This document shows positions 9,907 to 18,339 of a stretch of DNA of 64,000 nucleotides, one piece after another (the first letter of the stretch is position 1; each line of letters opens with the position of its first letter). A program made the translations under genes and the position numbers. The stretch is from positions 1 to 64,000 of the forward strand of contig NZ_CP012404.1 in assembly GCF_001305595.1 (NCBI RefSeq), given 5' to 3'. The stretch comes from Azospirillum thiophilum (GTDB lineage Bacteria; Pseudomonadota; Alphaproteobacteria; Azospirillales; Azospirillaceae). A model generated the notes under the pieces. It worked only from the letters and a program-made list of their open reading frames with translations. It was not told where the DNA came from and ran no database searches.

Positions 9907-9966
9907 ACCGACCCAATCGGCCCTCCCGAACCCCTTCCACGGCGGGACGTGCCCCCGAAAACCCGC

Positions 9967-10680
9967 CTAGCCGGCGATCCTGATGCCGAACGCGTCGTGG
10001 AGCGCCGCTCGTCCCGTCACCGTGACAGTCACCGCACGCGACCCCTCGATCCGGCGAATCCAGCCCCGCTCGAACGCGTGGGCGCACAGCGCCGCCCCCA
10101 GGCGGCCGGCGAGGTGGGGCCGGCGCTCACTCCAGTCCAGGCATGGGCGGCAGCCCGCCCGCCCCTTCCCCGCCCGGCCGGATGGGTCGGGAAGAGCGAT
10201 GCCGATCCTCTCCATCAGCGCCAGCCCGGCCGGGGTCACGATGCCGGCATCCTGCTCGATCTCGACGGCGCCCATGGCGACCAGGGCGTCCGCGATCTCG
10301 ACCGCCACCCGGCCGGCGAGATGGTCGTAACAGGTCCGCGCCAGCCGCAACGACTGGTCGGCCGGGCCGACCCTCGGCCGCCGGGCCGGGCCGCACCCGC
10401 CCCCACCGCCGGCGACCTGCATCACCCCCTCGATCATCAGCGCGACCTCCCGGTTGGCGAGCCGGTGATACCGGTGGCGCCCCTGCCGTTCGACCGCCAC
10501 CAGACCGGCGTCGACCAGCCTCGTCAGATGGCCGCTGGCGGTCTGCGGGGTGATCGCCGCCACCCGCGCCAGCTCCGCCGCCGTCAGGGCGCGCCCGTCC
10601 ATCAATGCCGACAGCATGGCCGCCCGCGCCGGCTCCCCGACCGCGGCGGCCACCTCGGCAATCCTGTTGGCTGTGACCAT
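9967..10680 (-). CDS. ArsR-family winged-helix regulator with C-terminal extension
   Basis: A 237-residue protein from the ATG at 10678-10680, which follows a strong GGGAGG site. The N-terminal 90 residues are an ArsR-type winged helix (VGEPARAAMLSALMDGRALTAAELA ... SGHLTRLVDAGLV ... GRHRYHRLA). ArsR proteins are normally about 100 residues; here about 140 more follow, with a CGPARRP loop and C-terminal cysteines (CRPCLDW). It is divergent from the MFS gene at 10806 and probably represses it. Whether the cysteines sense a metal, thiol or organic ligand is not clear. Confidence 0.85.
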   Translation of the reverse strand: MVTANRIAEVAAAVGEPARAAMLSALMDGRALTAAELARVAAITPQTASGHLTRLVDAGLVAVERQGRHRYHRLANREVALMIEGVMQVAGGGGGCGPARRPRVGPADQSLRLARTCYDHLAGRVAVEIADALVAMGAVEIEQDAGIVTPAGLALMERIGIALPDPSGRAGKGRAGCRPCLDWSERRPHLAGRLGAALCAHAFERGWIRRIEGSRAVTVTVTGRAALHDAFGIRIAG

Positions 10681-10805
10681 GCCTCGACCTCCCTTTCCGC
10701 CGCAGCATAGCCGATCGCGGCCGGACGATCCTTCGGTCCCGGCCGTACCATCGCGACGCCGCGCAGGGCGATAACCGGGTCTTTCCACGATGGAGACCCT
10801 CCCCG

Positions 10806-12080
10806 ATGACCGGCCCCGCGACAGCAATTCCAGGCACACGCCCCTTCTTCGGCCCGACCGTCGTCGCCGCGACCTTCGTCATGGCGGCGTTCGGCTGGGG
10901 CGTCGGCTTCTACGGACCGTCGATCTACCTCCATGCCGTGGTTGCCCGGACCGGCTGGCCGGTCACGCTGGTTTCGACGGCGGTGACCGTGCATTTCCTG
11001 TTCGGCGCCCTGGTGATCGCCACTCTTCCCCGGATGTACCGGTCGTTCGGCGTGCCCCGCGTGACCATGCTCGGCGCGCTGCTCCTCGCCTGCGGGGTCG
11101 CCGGCTGGGCCGGTGCCGCCACGCCCGGGCAGCTCTTCGCGGCGGCGCTGGCCAGCGGGGCGGGATGGGTGACGATGGGGGCCGCCGCCGTCAATGCCAT
11201 CGTCTCGCCCTGGTTCGTCCGCACCCGGCCCTCGGCCCTGGGCATGGCCTACAACGGCGCCAGCATCGGCGGGGTGGTCTTCTCGCCGCTGTGGACGGTC
11301 CTGATCTCCACCGTCGGTTTCCTCACGGCGGCGGTCGCCGTCGGCGGCGTCATGGTGGCGGTGGTCTCGCTGCTGGCGCTGCTGGTGTTCGCCCGGACGC
11401 CCGAAGGCCTCGGCCAGCGCCCCGACGGCGCCGGCGCCGACCCGTCGCATGCCCCGGCCGGCCCGCCCGGCCCGGCGGATGTCCGGCCGCTCCCCGGCGG
11501 GAGCCTGTGGCGCAGCCGCCGCTTCGTCACCCTCGCCGCCGCCATGGCGCTGGGGCTGTTCGCGCAGATCGGCCTGCTCGCCCATCTGTTCTCGCTGCTG
11601 GCCCCGGCCGTCGGCGAGGCGGCTGCCGGCCTGGCGATGGGCGGCGCGACCGCGGCGGCGGTGGCTGGCCGCAGCGTCGCCGGCCGCATGATCGGGCCTG
11701 CGACCGACCGCCGCCTCGTCGCCTGCGCCAGCTATGCGGTCCAGGCGGTCGGCTCGCTGGTCCTGCTCTCCGCCGATGGCGGGCCGTGGGCGTGGGTGAC
11801 GGGGATCCTGGTGTTCGGGTTCGGCATCGGCAACGCCACCTCCCTGCCGCCCTTGATCGCCCAGGCGGAGTTCGTCCGGGAAGACGTGGCGCGGGCGGTT
11901 CCGATGGCCGTCGCCGTCGGGCAGGCCACTTATGCCTTCGCCCCGGCGCTCTTCGGCCTGTTGCGCCACGATCCCGGCCCGGCGCCGGAAACCGGCGCGT
12001 CCCTGTTCCTGCTGGCCGCCGTGGTGCAGGGCTGCGCCGTCGCCTGCCTGGCATGGGGCCGGCGCAGACCCAATGCCTGA
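10806..12080 (+). CDS. MFS transporter
   Basis: A 424-residue 12-helix major-facilitator protein (FFGPTVVAATFVMAAFGWGVGFYGPSI at the N-terminus). It resembles the oxalate/formate-antiporter-like or NNP-like 'MFS_1' group rather than classical drug exporters. It is divergent from the ArsR-family regulator with 125 bp between starts, so it is probably under its control. The stop codon lies inside the first unit of a 13-bp tandem repeat. The substrate is unknown. Confidence 0.88.
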   Translation: MTGPATAIPGTRPFFGPTVVAATFVMAAFGWGVGFYGPSIYLHAVVARTGWPVTLVSTAVTVHFLFGALVIATLPRMYRSFGVPRVTMLGALLLACGVAGWAGAATPGQLFAAALASGAGWVTMGAAAVNAIVSPWFVRTRPSALGMAYNGASIGGVVFSPLWTVLISTVGFLTAAVAVGGVMVAVVSLLALLVFARTPEGLGQRPDGAGADPSHAPAGPPGPADVRPLPGGSLWRSRRFVTLAAAMALGLFAQIGLLAHLFSLLAPAVGEAAAGLAMGGATAAAVAGRSVAGRMIGPATDRRLVACASYAVQAVGSLVLLSADGGPWAWVTGILVFGFGIGNATSLPPLIAQAEFVREDVARAVPMAVAVGQATYAFAPALFGLLRHDPGPAPETGASLFLLAAVVQGCAVACLAWGRRRPNA

Positions 12081-12127
12081 TCCGTGCGCCTGATCCGCGC
12101 GCCTGATCCGCGCGCCTGATCCACGAC
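12076..12127. repeat. Four 13-bp tandem repeats over the MFS stop codon
   Basis: Four consecutive 13-bp units based on CCTGATCCGCGCG begin at 12076, 12089, 12102 and 12115; the first has one base change and the last is more diverged. The TGA stop of the MFS gene lies in the first unit, so unit gain or loss would not change the protein. Slippage or unequal recombination is the likely origin. Confidence 0.85.
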
Positions 12128-12282
12128 CCAGGGTCGCGGCCTGTGCTGCGGTGCAGCGCCCCAGGGCGAATGTCTGTGGAGACACCGGCCGACCCGATGC
12201 TTATAGTGCGCTCTCGCTCCGGGGCAGGAATCCTCCCTTCCGGGGCGGGGGTGTTGCCGCAGAACGGCGAAGCGGAACGGAC

Positions 12283-13365
12283 ATGCACAGCCACGAAGAC
12301 GTCTTCGACACGCCGGATACACGGCAGCCGACGATCCTGTCGGTGTACAATCAGAAGGGTGGCGTCGGCAAGACGACCACCTCGGTGAATCTTGCGCTGG
12401 CGCTGGCCGCCATGGGCAAGAGCGTCGTTCTGATCGATTTCGATCCGCAGAGCAGCGCCACCAGCAACTTCCTGCTGCGCGACAAGGCGAAGGTCGGCAT
12501 CAACGACCTGCTGCGGCAGGAGACCTTCGTCGAGGACGCCATCTCCCCGACCGCCTTCGACGGGCTGTCGATGATCGTCGGCGCGCGCAAGCTCTATTCG
12601 CTGGAACATGCACTGGATTCCCGCGGCGGATCCCAGCGCGGCCTGCGCAAGGCGCTGCATTTCTCGCACAACCCGCCGGACTTCGTCGTCATCGACTGCC
12701 CGCCGGCGCTGGGCCATCTGGCCGCCGGCGCGCTGGCCGCCTCCGACCGGCTGGTCGTGCCGGTGTTCCCCGGCCGCTACGCGCTGGACGGGCTGAAGCG
12801 GACCCTGTCGGTGGTGGAGCATATCCAGAACGGGCTGAATCCCAGCCTGTCGCTCGCCGGCATCCTGATGCTGTCGATCACCAACGACGAGATCGGGCGG
12901 GAATCGCTCACCCAGCTGCGCGCCGAATATCCGGACCAGATGTTCCGCACCGCTTTCCCCTATGACGTCGACGTGGTGAAGGCAACCTACCGCCGGATGC
13001 CCGCGGCGATCTTCAGCCCGGAGGGCAGGACCACCGCCCGCTTCGCCGCGCTGGCCTGGGAAATCCTGCACGGCCGCGGCGCCGCGCCCACCGACGCGCA
13101 GCTGAAGCCCGCGCTGGACCGCATCCGCTCCTGGCACGAGGCCACCGACGCGTCCTACAGCAGCCGGGGCACCTCCTCCTCCCCCGCCGACGAGGGCGAG
13201 GAGACCTATGGCGGCACCGGCTCCCGTCCGGCGGCGGCAGGGGCCAAGCCGCGGCCGGCCCGCACGCTGATCGCCGGGCTCGCCGGGCTGGTGGTCGGCT
13301 TCGCGCTTGGCGCCGTCCTGGGACAGCCGATCATCGGCAAGGTGCTGGCGGGCCTGGGCGGCTGA
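12283..13365 (+). CDS. ParA/MinD-like ATPase with a C-terminal transmembrane helix
   Basis: A 360-residue P-loop ATPase. The deviant Walker A KGGVGKTT is at residues 25-32, followed by LIDFDPQSSAT (A') and VVIDCPPALG (Walker B), as in ParA/Soj. ParA proteins are usually 210-270 residues; here about 100 more follow, ending with a Ser/Pro-rich linker and a hydrophobic segment (TLIAGLAGLVVGFALGAVLG, near 326-345). No parB or parS partner is next to it, which argues for a positioning ATPase of a membrane or polar system rather than DNA partition. The ATG at 12283 is chosen because conserved sequence begins soon after. It is convergent with the histidine kinase. Confidence 0.88.
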   Translation: MHSHEDVFDTPDTRQPTILSVYNQKGGVGKTTTSVNLALALAAMGKSVVLIDFDPQSSATSNFLLRDKAKVGINDLLRQETFVEDAISPTAFDGLSMIVGARKLYSLEHALDSRGGSQRGLRKALHFSHNPPDFVVIDCPPALGHLAAGALAASDRLVVPVFPGRYALDGLKRTLSVVEHIQNGLNPSLSLAGILMLSITNDEIGRESLTQLRAEYPDQMFRTAFPYDVDVVKATYRRMPAAIFSPEGRTTARFAALAWEILHGRGAAPTDAQLKPALDRIRSWHEATDASYSSRGTSSSPADEGEETYGGTGSRPAAAGAKPRPARTLIAGLAGLVVGFALGAVLGQPIIGKVLAGLGG

Positions 13366-13383
13366 ACGTCAGGCGGCCGGACC

Positions 13384-15999
13384 TCACTCCGCCGCCTCCA
13401 GCATCTCCGCGACCGCGTTGCGCAGTTCGTGCGCGGCGATCGGCTTGTGGAGCAGCGCGTGGCCGCCCTCCCGGACCTCGATCAGCCGCTCCGGCGCGGT
13501 GTCGCCGGTGATGATGGTCGCGGGCACCGGCGCGTCGAGGCGCTCGTACACGGCGCGGATCGCATCCAGTCCGGTCTCTCCGCCGCGCAGGCGGTAGTCG
13601 GCCAGGATCGCGTTCGGCCATTCCCCGCTTTCGACATGGCGGACGGCGTCTTCGACGGAGCCGGCCGTCAGCACCCGGTACCCCCAGCCCTCCAGCATCG
13701 CCTGCAGGCCCATGCGGATCAGGGGCTCGTCGTCGATGATCAGGATCAGGCCGGGCGGAGTGCCGGCGGGGGCATGAGGGTCCGGCCATCCGGAAACCGG
13801 CATTCGGCCGGCCGCCATCGGCACCTCGACGCAGAAGGCGGATCCCCGCCCCGGCACCGAGCGGATGGTGATGTCGTGACCGAGCAGCCGGGCAACGCGC
13901 CGCACCACGGCCAGACCGAGCCCCAGCCCCTTGCCGCGGTCGCGTTCCGGATTGCCGAGCTGGAAGAACTCCTCGAAGATCTCCTCGTGCTTGCCGGCGT
14001 CGATGCCGATGCCGGTGTCGACCACCTCGATGCGCAATCGCCCGCCATGCCGCCGGCATCCGATCAGCACGCCGCCGCGCTCGGTATAGCGCAGCGCGTT
14101 CTCGACGAAGTTGCGCAGGATGCGCTCCAGCAGGGCCGGGTCGCTGCGGACCGTGGCTTCGCTGTGGACGATGCGCAGGCGCAGCCCCTTGGCCGCGGCC
14201 TGGAGTTGGTATTCGGCGCCGAGCCGCTCGAGATGCGGCCCGACCGCCATGCCCGTCGGCTGGGGGACGATCAGTCCGGCATCGAGCCTCGACACGTCGA
14301 GCAGGCTGTCGAGCAGCATCCGCAGCCCGCCCATCGCCTCGCCCATGGAGTCCAGCAGCGGCGACGCCGGATGCCCGTCGAGGCGCCCCTTGAGCGCCGC
14401 CTGGAACAGCATCATGGCCTGGACGGGCTGGCGCAGATCGTGGCTGGCGGCGGCGAGGAACTTTGACTTGGCGATGTTGGCCCGGTCGGCCTCGGCTTTC
14501 GACGCGCGCAGGGCATCCTCGCCGCGCCTGCGTTCGGTGATGTCGCGCATCAGGCCGGTGAAGAGACGGCGCCCGCCGGAGCTCCACCCGGCAAGCGCCA
14601 GTTCGATCGGGAAGGTCGAGCCGTCCTTGCGCAGCCCGGCCAGTTCGCAGCCGGCACCGACGGTCCGCCACTCGCCGGCCTGCCGGCAGGTCGCAAGGCA
14701 GCTGTCGAAGGCGGCGAGATACGGCTTGGGTATCAGCATCGTCACGGCCTGCCCGGCCGCCTCCTCTTCCCGATGGCCGAAGATGCGTTCGGCCGCCGGG
14801 TTGAAGGAGTGGATGACGCCCCCCTCGTCGAAGACCACCATGGCGTCCACCGCGGTCTGCACGATGGCCCGATAACGCGCCTCGCTTTCGGCCAATGCCG
14901 CTTCGCGCCGCAGGATGAGGCCCGCCGCGTCCCGGATCGCGCCGCCGGCCGCGTCGATCTCGACGACGCCCCCGGCTTCGGCCGCGGGCAGGCGGCCCGC
15001 TCCCAGCGCCTCCGCCGCCTGGGCGAGTTGCGCGACCGGGCGGGTCAGGCGGCGTCCGAGGACGATGGCGGCACCGATGCCGATCAGGAAAAGGACGAGT
15101 CCGCCGCCGGTGAAGAGCAGGAGCGTCTGGCGCGCGGGCTCGGCCATCAGTGCCTGGGGAACGCTCGTGACGGCCACCCAGCCGGAGGTCCGGGACCGGC
15201 TGAAGGCCTGGAACGCGGGCACATCCTCCAGATTGATCGCCCGGTGGATTCCGTCGCGCACCTCGCGCATTCCGCTCCACAGCGTGTCGGGGAGCTGTTT
15301 GCCGACAAACTGTCCGGCCAGATGCGACCGGGCGATGACGGTGCCGTCCTGGTCGATCACCCCGGCCCGCCAGCCGGGCGGAATGCGGTCGGGGGAGACG
15401 ATGGCCTGAAGCCGCTCCGGGGACAGGGTCAGGCTCAGGAGGAAACGGACAGCCCCGTCGCGGATCACCGGTGTGACCACGATCAACAGCGGTGCCCGCG
15501 TCACGCCGCCGATGATCAGGCCGGAGACCTGCGACGTCCGCTTCTCGACCGCCAGCCGGTCGGCCTCGAAGCCGCTGTTCACCGGCAGGGCCGTCCCCCA
15601 GGGAACCCGGCTGTTGACGAGCTGCCGGTTCTCCAGGTCGCGCAGGACGACGTTGGTGCCGAGACGGTCGCGCACCTCGACGGCCCGCTGGTGGAAGGTG
15701 GCGAAATCGTCCTTCGCCAGGCTCTCGGAGGTCGCCAGAACCTCGGCGGAGGCGATGAGGCGGGCAACCTCGCGGTCCACATCCTCGGCCAGCTGGCGCG
15801 CCCGGTCGCGCACCTGCCGTTCCGTCTGCCCGGCCTGGGTGTTGGTGTTCCAGGCCAGCAGGGCGGCGGAGAAGAGGACAAGCGGCACCGCCACGGCCGT
15901 CACCAGCAGGATCAGCCAGGTCCGCATCCGGAGCGACCGCGACGACAGCTTGGGGGGCCGCAGGTCCGGCAGGGTATGCGTCGTCGGGCCCATGGCCAT
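13384..15999 (-). CDS. Hybrid sensor histidine kinase (Cache-like sensor, HAMP, PAS, HisKA, HATPase, REC)
   Basis: An 871-residue membrane kinase. In order: TM1 (about 27-50), a periplasmic Cache-type sensor (about 51-285), TM2 (about 288-310), HAMP, PAS (about 375-495), HisKA with phospho-acceptor His520 in AASHDLRQPVQ, HATPase_c (NFVENALRY N-box, DTGIGI and GKGLGLGL G-boxes), and a C-terminal REC domain with Asp801 (ILADYRL). The SHDLRQP form is typical of the FixL/NahK-like hybrid family. It is divergent from the KaiC-like/REC pair at 16361-18230, so a phosphorelay to the small regulator is plausible (inference). Two in-frame ATGs at 15999 and 15993 are equivalent. Confidence 0.9.
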   Translation of the reverse strand: MAMGPTTHTLPDLRPPKLSSRSLRMRTWLILLVTAVAVPLVLFSAALLAWNTNTQAGQTERQVRDRARQLAEDVDREVARLIASAEVLATSESLAKDDFATFHQRAVEVRDRLGTNVVLRDLENRQLVNSRVPWGTALPVNSGFEADRLAVEKRTSQVSGLIIGGVTRAPLLIVVTPVIRDGAVRFLLSLTLSPERLQAIVSPDRIPPGWRAGVIDQDGTVIARSHLAGQFVGKQLPDTLWSGMREVRDGIHRAINLEDVPAFQAFSRSRTSGWVAVTSVPQALMAEPARQTLLLFTGGGLVLFLIGIGAAIVLGRRLTRPVAQLAQAAEALGAGRLPAAEAGGVVEIDAAGGAIRDAAGLILRREAALAESEARYRAIVQTAVDAMVVFDEGGVIHSFNPAAERIFGHREEEAAGQAVTMLIPKPYLAAFDSCLATCRQAGEWRTVGAGCELAGLRKDGSTFPIELALAGWSSGGRRLFTGLMRDITERRRGEDALRASKAEADRANIAKSKFLAAASHDLRQPVQAMMLFQAALKGRLDGHPASPLLDSMGEAMGGLRMLLDSLLDVSRLDAGLIVPQPTGMAVGPHLERLGAEYQLQAAAKGLRLRIVHSEATVRSDPALLERILRNFVENALRYTERGGVLIGCRRHGGRLRIEVVDTGIGIDAGKHEEIFEEFFQLGNPERDRGKGLGLGLAVVRRVARLLGHDITIRSVPGRGSAFCVEVPMAAGRMPVSGWPDPHAPAGTPPGLILIIDDEPLIRMGLQAMLEGWGYRVLTAGSVEDAVRHVESGEWPNAILADYRLRGGETGLDAIRAVYERLDAPVPATIITGDTAPERLIEVREGGHALLHKPIAAHELRNAVAEMLEAAE

Positions 16000-16360
16000 T
16001 CAGATGTGATCCTATGTCAGGTCCGCGGAGCATATCGTTGCGCATATTGATTGTGCAATCCGACCGTCTTCACATCCACTAATAGGCAATTCGGATAGGA
16101 TGGCGGCATCCGGGCGATGCGGGGGCGATGCGGGCGGAATTCGGGGCGCGCCGACGCGCGATGCCCGCCCCAAGGCTCACTTGACAATTTTTACGGGTGA
16201 CTGGAGACTCGGCGGCCGGAAGCTCCCATGCTGGCGGCACCGGTCAAGGACCGGTCGCTGCCGGCGGATTCGTGCCCGCGAAGCCAGGCGGGCGGACATC
16301 CGCGCCGGCGATTGAGGCGACGGCTCCCGATGGGGCACCATCGAAAGCTGCTGGTATTGG
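16000..16360. other. Divergent intergenic region between the kinase and KaiC-like genes
   Basis: 361 bp without a convincing gene. Near the kinase side it is AT-rich (about 16025-16100), with a near-dyad TTGCGCA...TGTGCAA. A TTGACA hexamer at 16181-16186 could be a -35 box for the KaiC-like gene, but no good -10 lies 17 bp downstream. The rest is GC-rich and featureless. Confidence 0.5.
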
Positions 16361-17821
16361 ATGTCGGAAATGGTCGAGCAGAGCATGATGGAACGGATTT
16401 CCACTGGCATACCCGGTCTGGACCGGGTTCTTCAGGGCGGCCTTCCGGTCGGCTCGGTGTTCATCGTGCAAGGATCGCCGGGCGTCGGAAAGACGGTGAT
16501 GGCCAACCAGATCTGCTTTCGCCACGCCTCCGGCGGGGGACGCTCGGTCTATGTGACCCTGCTGGCCGAAAGCCATGACCGCCTGCTCAAGCATCTCAGC
16601 CCGATGGAGTTCTATCAGAGCGAGCATGTCCCGTCGTCGATTTATTACGTGAGTTGCTTCGACAAGCTCATGCGCGACGGGCTTCCCGGCGTCCTGGAGT
16701 TCCTGGTTTCCGAAGCCAAGTCCCGCAAGGCGTCGCTGCTCGTGCTCGACGGCCTGTTCGTTCTGGAGGAAACGGCCCGATCGGCCTGCGAGTTCCGCAA
16801 GTTCATCAACGATCTGGCGATGCTCGCCAACCTGCTCGGATGCACGGTCCTGCTGCTGACCAACAGCGCGCGGCAATCGTCCAATCCGGAATACACCATG
16901 GTGGACGGCTGGATCGAACTGGCGGCGCGGTGCAAGGATACCCGCTCCTACCGCACGCTGACCGTGCACAAGGTCAGGGGCAGCGACTTCATCGCCGGCC
17001 AGCACATGTTCACGATCTCGAAGGCCGGCCTCACGGTGCTGCCGCGGTTCGAAAGCGTGCTGGCGGGTACGTCCTGGTCCGATGCCGGAACCGGGCGTCT
17101 CGGGACCGGCGTTGACGACCTCGACAGGATGCTGGACGGCGGGCTGCCCTGCGGCTCCGCCACCCTGATGCTGGGGCCGACCGGCATCGGCAAGACCACG
17201 CTCGGCCTGCATTTCATCTCGCAATGCACGCCGTCGGAGCCCGGCCTGATCTTCGGCTTCTACGAGAATGCCGCCAGGCTGAAGCGCAGGGCGCAGAATT
17301 ACGGGATCGACCTCGACGGGCTGATGGCATCCGGCGCGGTGGAGATGATCTGGCGCCCGCCCACGGAAAACCTGCTGGATCAACTGGGTTACGAACTTCT
17401 GGACAGGGTCCGGCAGCGCAAGGTGGCGCGCCTGTTCGTCGACGGGGTCGACGCCTTCGCGCACTCGGTCATCTTCCAGGAACGCCTGCCATCGTTCCTC
17501 ACCGCGCTGACCGGCACCCTGCGTGACGAGGGCGTGACCACCGTCTATTCGATGGAACTGCCGTTCCTGATGGGCGGCGAACACCACATATCGCTGGGCA
17601 GCATTTCCGCGGTCGCGGAAAACATCGTCCTGCTGCGCTATGTCGAACAACAATCCCAGATGCGCCGCACGCTCACGCTGGTCAAGGTGCGCGAGAGCGG
17701 ATTCGACCGGTCGATCCGGGAATATTCCATCACCGACCGGGGCATCCGGATGGGAGGCACCATATCGGGCGCAGCGCCGGCATCTGCCGCAATCGATACC
17801 GCCTCTCCGAACATCCTTTAG
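16361..17821 (+). CDS. KaiC-like double RecA-fold ATPase
   Basis: A 486-residue protein with two tandem KaiC domains. Walker A motifs are GSPGVGKT (38-45) and GPTGIGKT (272-279); each domain starts with the KaiC signature TGIPGLDRVLQGGLP or TGVDDLDRMLDGGLP. The C-terminal half retains the DxxVLLRYVE...R.L.LVKVR pattern. At the cyanobacterial KaiC Ser431-Thr432 phosphosites the sequence is Ser416-Ala417, so only one acceptor is kept. No kaiA or kaiB is nearby. A single-domain response regulator follows after 10 bp and a hybrid kinase is divergent. The role is probably signalling, not a proven clock. Alternative ATGs exist at 16370, 16385 and 16388. Confidence 0.9.
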   Translation: MSEMVEQSMMERISTGIPGLDRVLQGGLPVGSVFIVQGSPGVGKTVMANQICFRHASGGGRSVYVTLLAESHDRLLKHLSPMEFYQSEHVPSSIYYVSCFDKLMRDGLPGVLEFLVSEAKSRKASLLVLDGLFVLEETARSACEFRKFINDLAMLANLLGCTVLLLTNSARQSSNPEYTMVDGWIELAARCKDTRSYRTLTVHKVRGSDFIAGQHMFTISKAGLTVLPRFESVLAGTSWSDAGTGRLGTGVDDLDRMLDGGLPCGSATLMLGPTGIGKTTLGLHFISQCTPSEPGLIFGFYENAARLKRRAQNYGIDLDGLMASGAVEMIWRPPTENLLDQLGYELLDRVRQRKVARLFVDGVDAFAHSVIFQERLPSFLTALTGTLRDEGVTTVYSMELPFLMGGEHHISLGSISAVAENIVLLRYVEQQSQMRRTLTLVKVRESGFDRSIREYSITDRGIRMGGTISGAAPASAAIDTASPNIL

Positions 17822-17831
17822 GCCGCCGACG

Positions 17832-18230
17832 ATGGCAACCTTCTCCGCTCCGCAATCCCGAGGCCACATACTGATCGTCGAGGATGAATCCGGAATCAGG
17901 GCTGCCATGACGCTGGTCCTGGAAATGGAGGGCTTCCAGGTGACGCAGGCGAGCGACGGCCGCCACGGGCTGCATTGCCTGATCGAGGCGGTTCCCGACG
18001 TCGTGCTGTCCGACTATATGATGCCCTACATGAACGGCATCGAGATGATCCGGGAGATCCGGGCGAAACCGGGCTTCCAAAGCTTGCCGATCGTCCTGCT
18101 CACCGCCGCCATTCCGTCCGAACCGGATTTCAGGATCCTCATCGACGCGTTCCTGGAAAAGCCCGTGGAGGTGCCCATCCTGGTCGCCACCCTGCAGCGA
18201 CTGGTCGACCGCAGGCCCTCCAGCAACTGA
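17832..18230 (+). CDS. Single-domain (CheY-like) response regulator
   Basis: A 132-residue REC-only protein. The acidic pair is in LIVEDESG, the phospho-acceptor is Asp61 (LSDYMMPYMNG), a Thr/Ala switch is in VLLTAA, and the conserved Lys is in FLEKPVE. It has no output domain, so it must act through a partner protein. It starts 10 bp after the KaiC-like stop and is surely co-transcribed with it. The likely donor is the divergent hybrid kinase, and the likely target is the KaiC-like ATPase or another phosphotransfer protein. Confidence 0.9.
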   Translation: MATFSAPQSRGHILIVEDESGIRAAMTLVLEMEGFQVTQASDGRHGLHCLIEAVPDVVLSDYMMPYMNGIEMIREIRAKPGFQSLPIVLLTAAIPSEPDFRILIDAFLEKPVEVPILVATLQRLVDRRPSSN

Positions 18231-18339
18231 TACCGGGGCCTCCTGCATTCCTGCACAACCGATGCGCAAAGTTTCGGGTCGATCCACGGGGCCGCTCAGG
18301 TCCACATGGTGACCAACAATCCCGAGGGAGGACAATAGG

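Noticed and set aside
16361-17821. True circadian kaiC
   Set aside because: No kaiA or kaiB nearby, and the Thr of the phosphosite pair is Ala; called KaiC-like only.
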